The translations under genes and the position numbers were made by a program. Of a DNA stretch of 14,806 nt, positions 14,100-14,806 are shown in pieces (within the stretch, counting starts at the first letter, position 1; the number at the start of each line of letters is the position of its first letter). The notes under the pieces are model-generated. The model searched no databases. It was not told the origin of the DNA and worked only from the letters and a program-made list of their open reading frames with translations. This DNA comes from Jimgerdemannia flammicorona (lineage: Eukaryota > Mucoromycota > Endogonomycetes > Endogonales > Endogonaceae). The DNA is taken from positions 1-14,806 of the forward strand of contig RBNI01004002.1 in NCBI GenBank assembly GCA_003990745.1. The letters run 5' to 3'.

Positions 14100-14806
14100 A
14101 AACAAGCAGTAGACCATGCCATCAAGACTATTCCAGATGCCAAGCCAGCCTTCAAGTCAATCTACCACATGTCTCCGAGGGAAATCGATGCACTCAAAAA
14201 AGAAATTGATGAACTCCTGGAACAAGGATTCATCAGACCCAGTGTCTCACCTTATGGTACACCAGTCCTCTTCGTTGTCAAGAAGGGAGGAGACCTGCGA
14301 ATGTGCATTGATTACCGCGACCTCAATGAACAGACCATCAAGAACTGTTGCCCACTACCCAGAATTGACGAAATATTCGATAGACTTACCAACCAACAAT
14401 TCATGAGCTCTTTTGACCTGCGAAATGGTTACTGGCAAATTGCCATGAAAGAAGAAGACATCTACAAGACAGCCTTCCGAACTTGCTATGGACATTTAGT
14501 GTTCCTGGTTATGCCTTTTGGCTTAACTAATGCTCTAGCAACCTTCCAAACACTGATGAACACCATCCTGCACCCATACCTGGACAAATTCGTTGTTGTC
14601 TATATTGATGACATCCTAGTCTTCAGCAAAACCCTGGAGGAACATCTCGAACACCTTGAACTAGTACTACTGAAACTCTGAGAAAACAGACTCTTCGCAA
14701 AACTCAGCAAGTGCGAATTTCTCCTGAAAGAAATCCAATTCCTTGGACACATTGTCACTCCAAATGGAATCAAAGTGGACCCCAGCAAAATCTCCGCAAT
14801 CAAGGA
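14100..14806 (+). pseudogene. Reverse transcriptase, copy B, truncated by window end
   Basis: Starts with [15 protein letters not shown] and [13 protein letters not shown], then [11 protein letters not shown] with the first catalytic Asp, VMPFGLTNA, and the YIDD box at 14601-14612. A TGA at 14679-14681 replaces a codon that is CAA in copy A. An ancestral CGA (Arg is common here) explains both. After it the frame continues through [18 protein letters not shown] to the window edge. The RT copies genomic RNA into DNA, primed at 10852. Confidence 0.93.

Larger units (their letters stand above)
8811..14806 (+). mobile_element. Ty3/gypsy chromovirus copy B, dUTPase-bearing, 3' end outside window
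   Basis: The 5' LTR (8811-10848) is followed by a primer-binding site (10852-10860) and a long single frame for gag, dUTPase, protease and RT, which runs off the window. RNase H, integrase, chromodomain and 3' LTR are expected outside and can be inferred from copy A. It sits inside copy A's protease gene in the opposite orientation and is therefore the younger insertion. Stops in gag, between gag and dUTPase, and in RT (14679-14681) show it too is non-autonomous. Confidence 0.95.
10938..14806 (+). pseudogene. Copy B gag-dUTPase-protease-RT polyprotein, stop-ridden, runs off window
   Basis: A single frame holds all domains for 3.9 kb without an indel, from the putative lost start (ATA at 10938) through RT to the window end. 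In-frame stops are TGA at 10953, 11892, 12003, 12084, 12102, 12153, 12162, 12288, 12804 and 14679, TAA at 11820 and 12825, and TAG at 12513. All are one C:G to T:A transition from CGA, TGG, CAA or CAG. The longest uninterrupted part is 12828-14681, covering dUTPase, protease and most of RT. There is no frameshift signal between gag and pol, so the element appears to use one fused ORF. Confidence 0.92.

Noticed and set aside
1..14806. CRISPR arrays, rRNA, bacterial operons or IS elements
   Set aside because: No regularly spaced short repeats, no rRNA sequence, and all coding regions are eukaryotic retroelements.

Overview
The window contains no host gene that I can support. It is a stack of decayed retrotransposons from a fungal genome, most likely Basidiomycota. 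This rests on a Ty3/gypsy chromovirus with a dUTPase domain inside its polyprotein (an arrangement I recall from basidiomycete Metaviridae), a Tad-like LINE, and C:G to T:A decay resembling repeat-directed mutation. Phylum-level placement is inference.

Layout. Positions 1-1970 (minus): 3' part of a LINE reverse transcriptase gene with many in-frame stops, carrying a ~203 bp tandem duplication (201-606). 1973-2370 (plus): 3' fragment of an LTR. 2371-2959: unassigned. 2960-8810 (minus): Ty3/gypsy copy A, with 3' LTR 2960-5038, polypurine tract 5039-5053, and pol (protease end, RT, RNase H, integrase, chromodomain) at 5471-8810. 8811-14806 (plus): copy B of the same family, inserted into the protease region of copy A. 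It has a 5' LTR 8811-10848, primer-binding site 10852-10860, then gag, dUTPase, protease and RT in one frame, running off the window end.

The most unusual feature is the LTR. It is about 2.04-2.08 kb, bounded by TGTAAG...CTTACA, and its U3 part carries an open frame of about 365 codons, upstream of the element's own TATA box and in the element's sense. Two copies on opposite strands preserve this frame at protein level, each broken by its own 4-bp gain and, in copy A, by several stops. I do not recognise the protein. A dUTPase just upstream of the protease together with an ORF in the U3 of the LTR resembles the layout of mouse mammary tumour virus, presumably by convergence.

In the full-length element, transcription would start near 10390 in the 5' LTR (TATA at 10361) and be primed for reverse transcription by initiator tRNA-Met. 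Gag-dUTPase-protease-RT-RNase H-integrase-chromodomain would be made as one polyprotein, with the chromodomain likely directing integration to chromatin. The LTR ORF would lie at the 3' end of the genomic RNA or be transcribed from its own U3 promoter. Everything here looks non-autonomous: the genes keep frame over kilobases but carry stop codons (CAA to TAA, CGA to TGA) and lost catalytic or zinc-binding residues. Percent identities and codon counts were judged by eye only.
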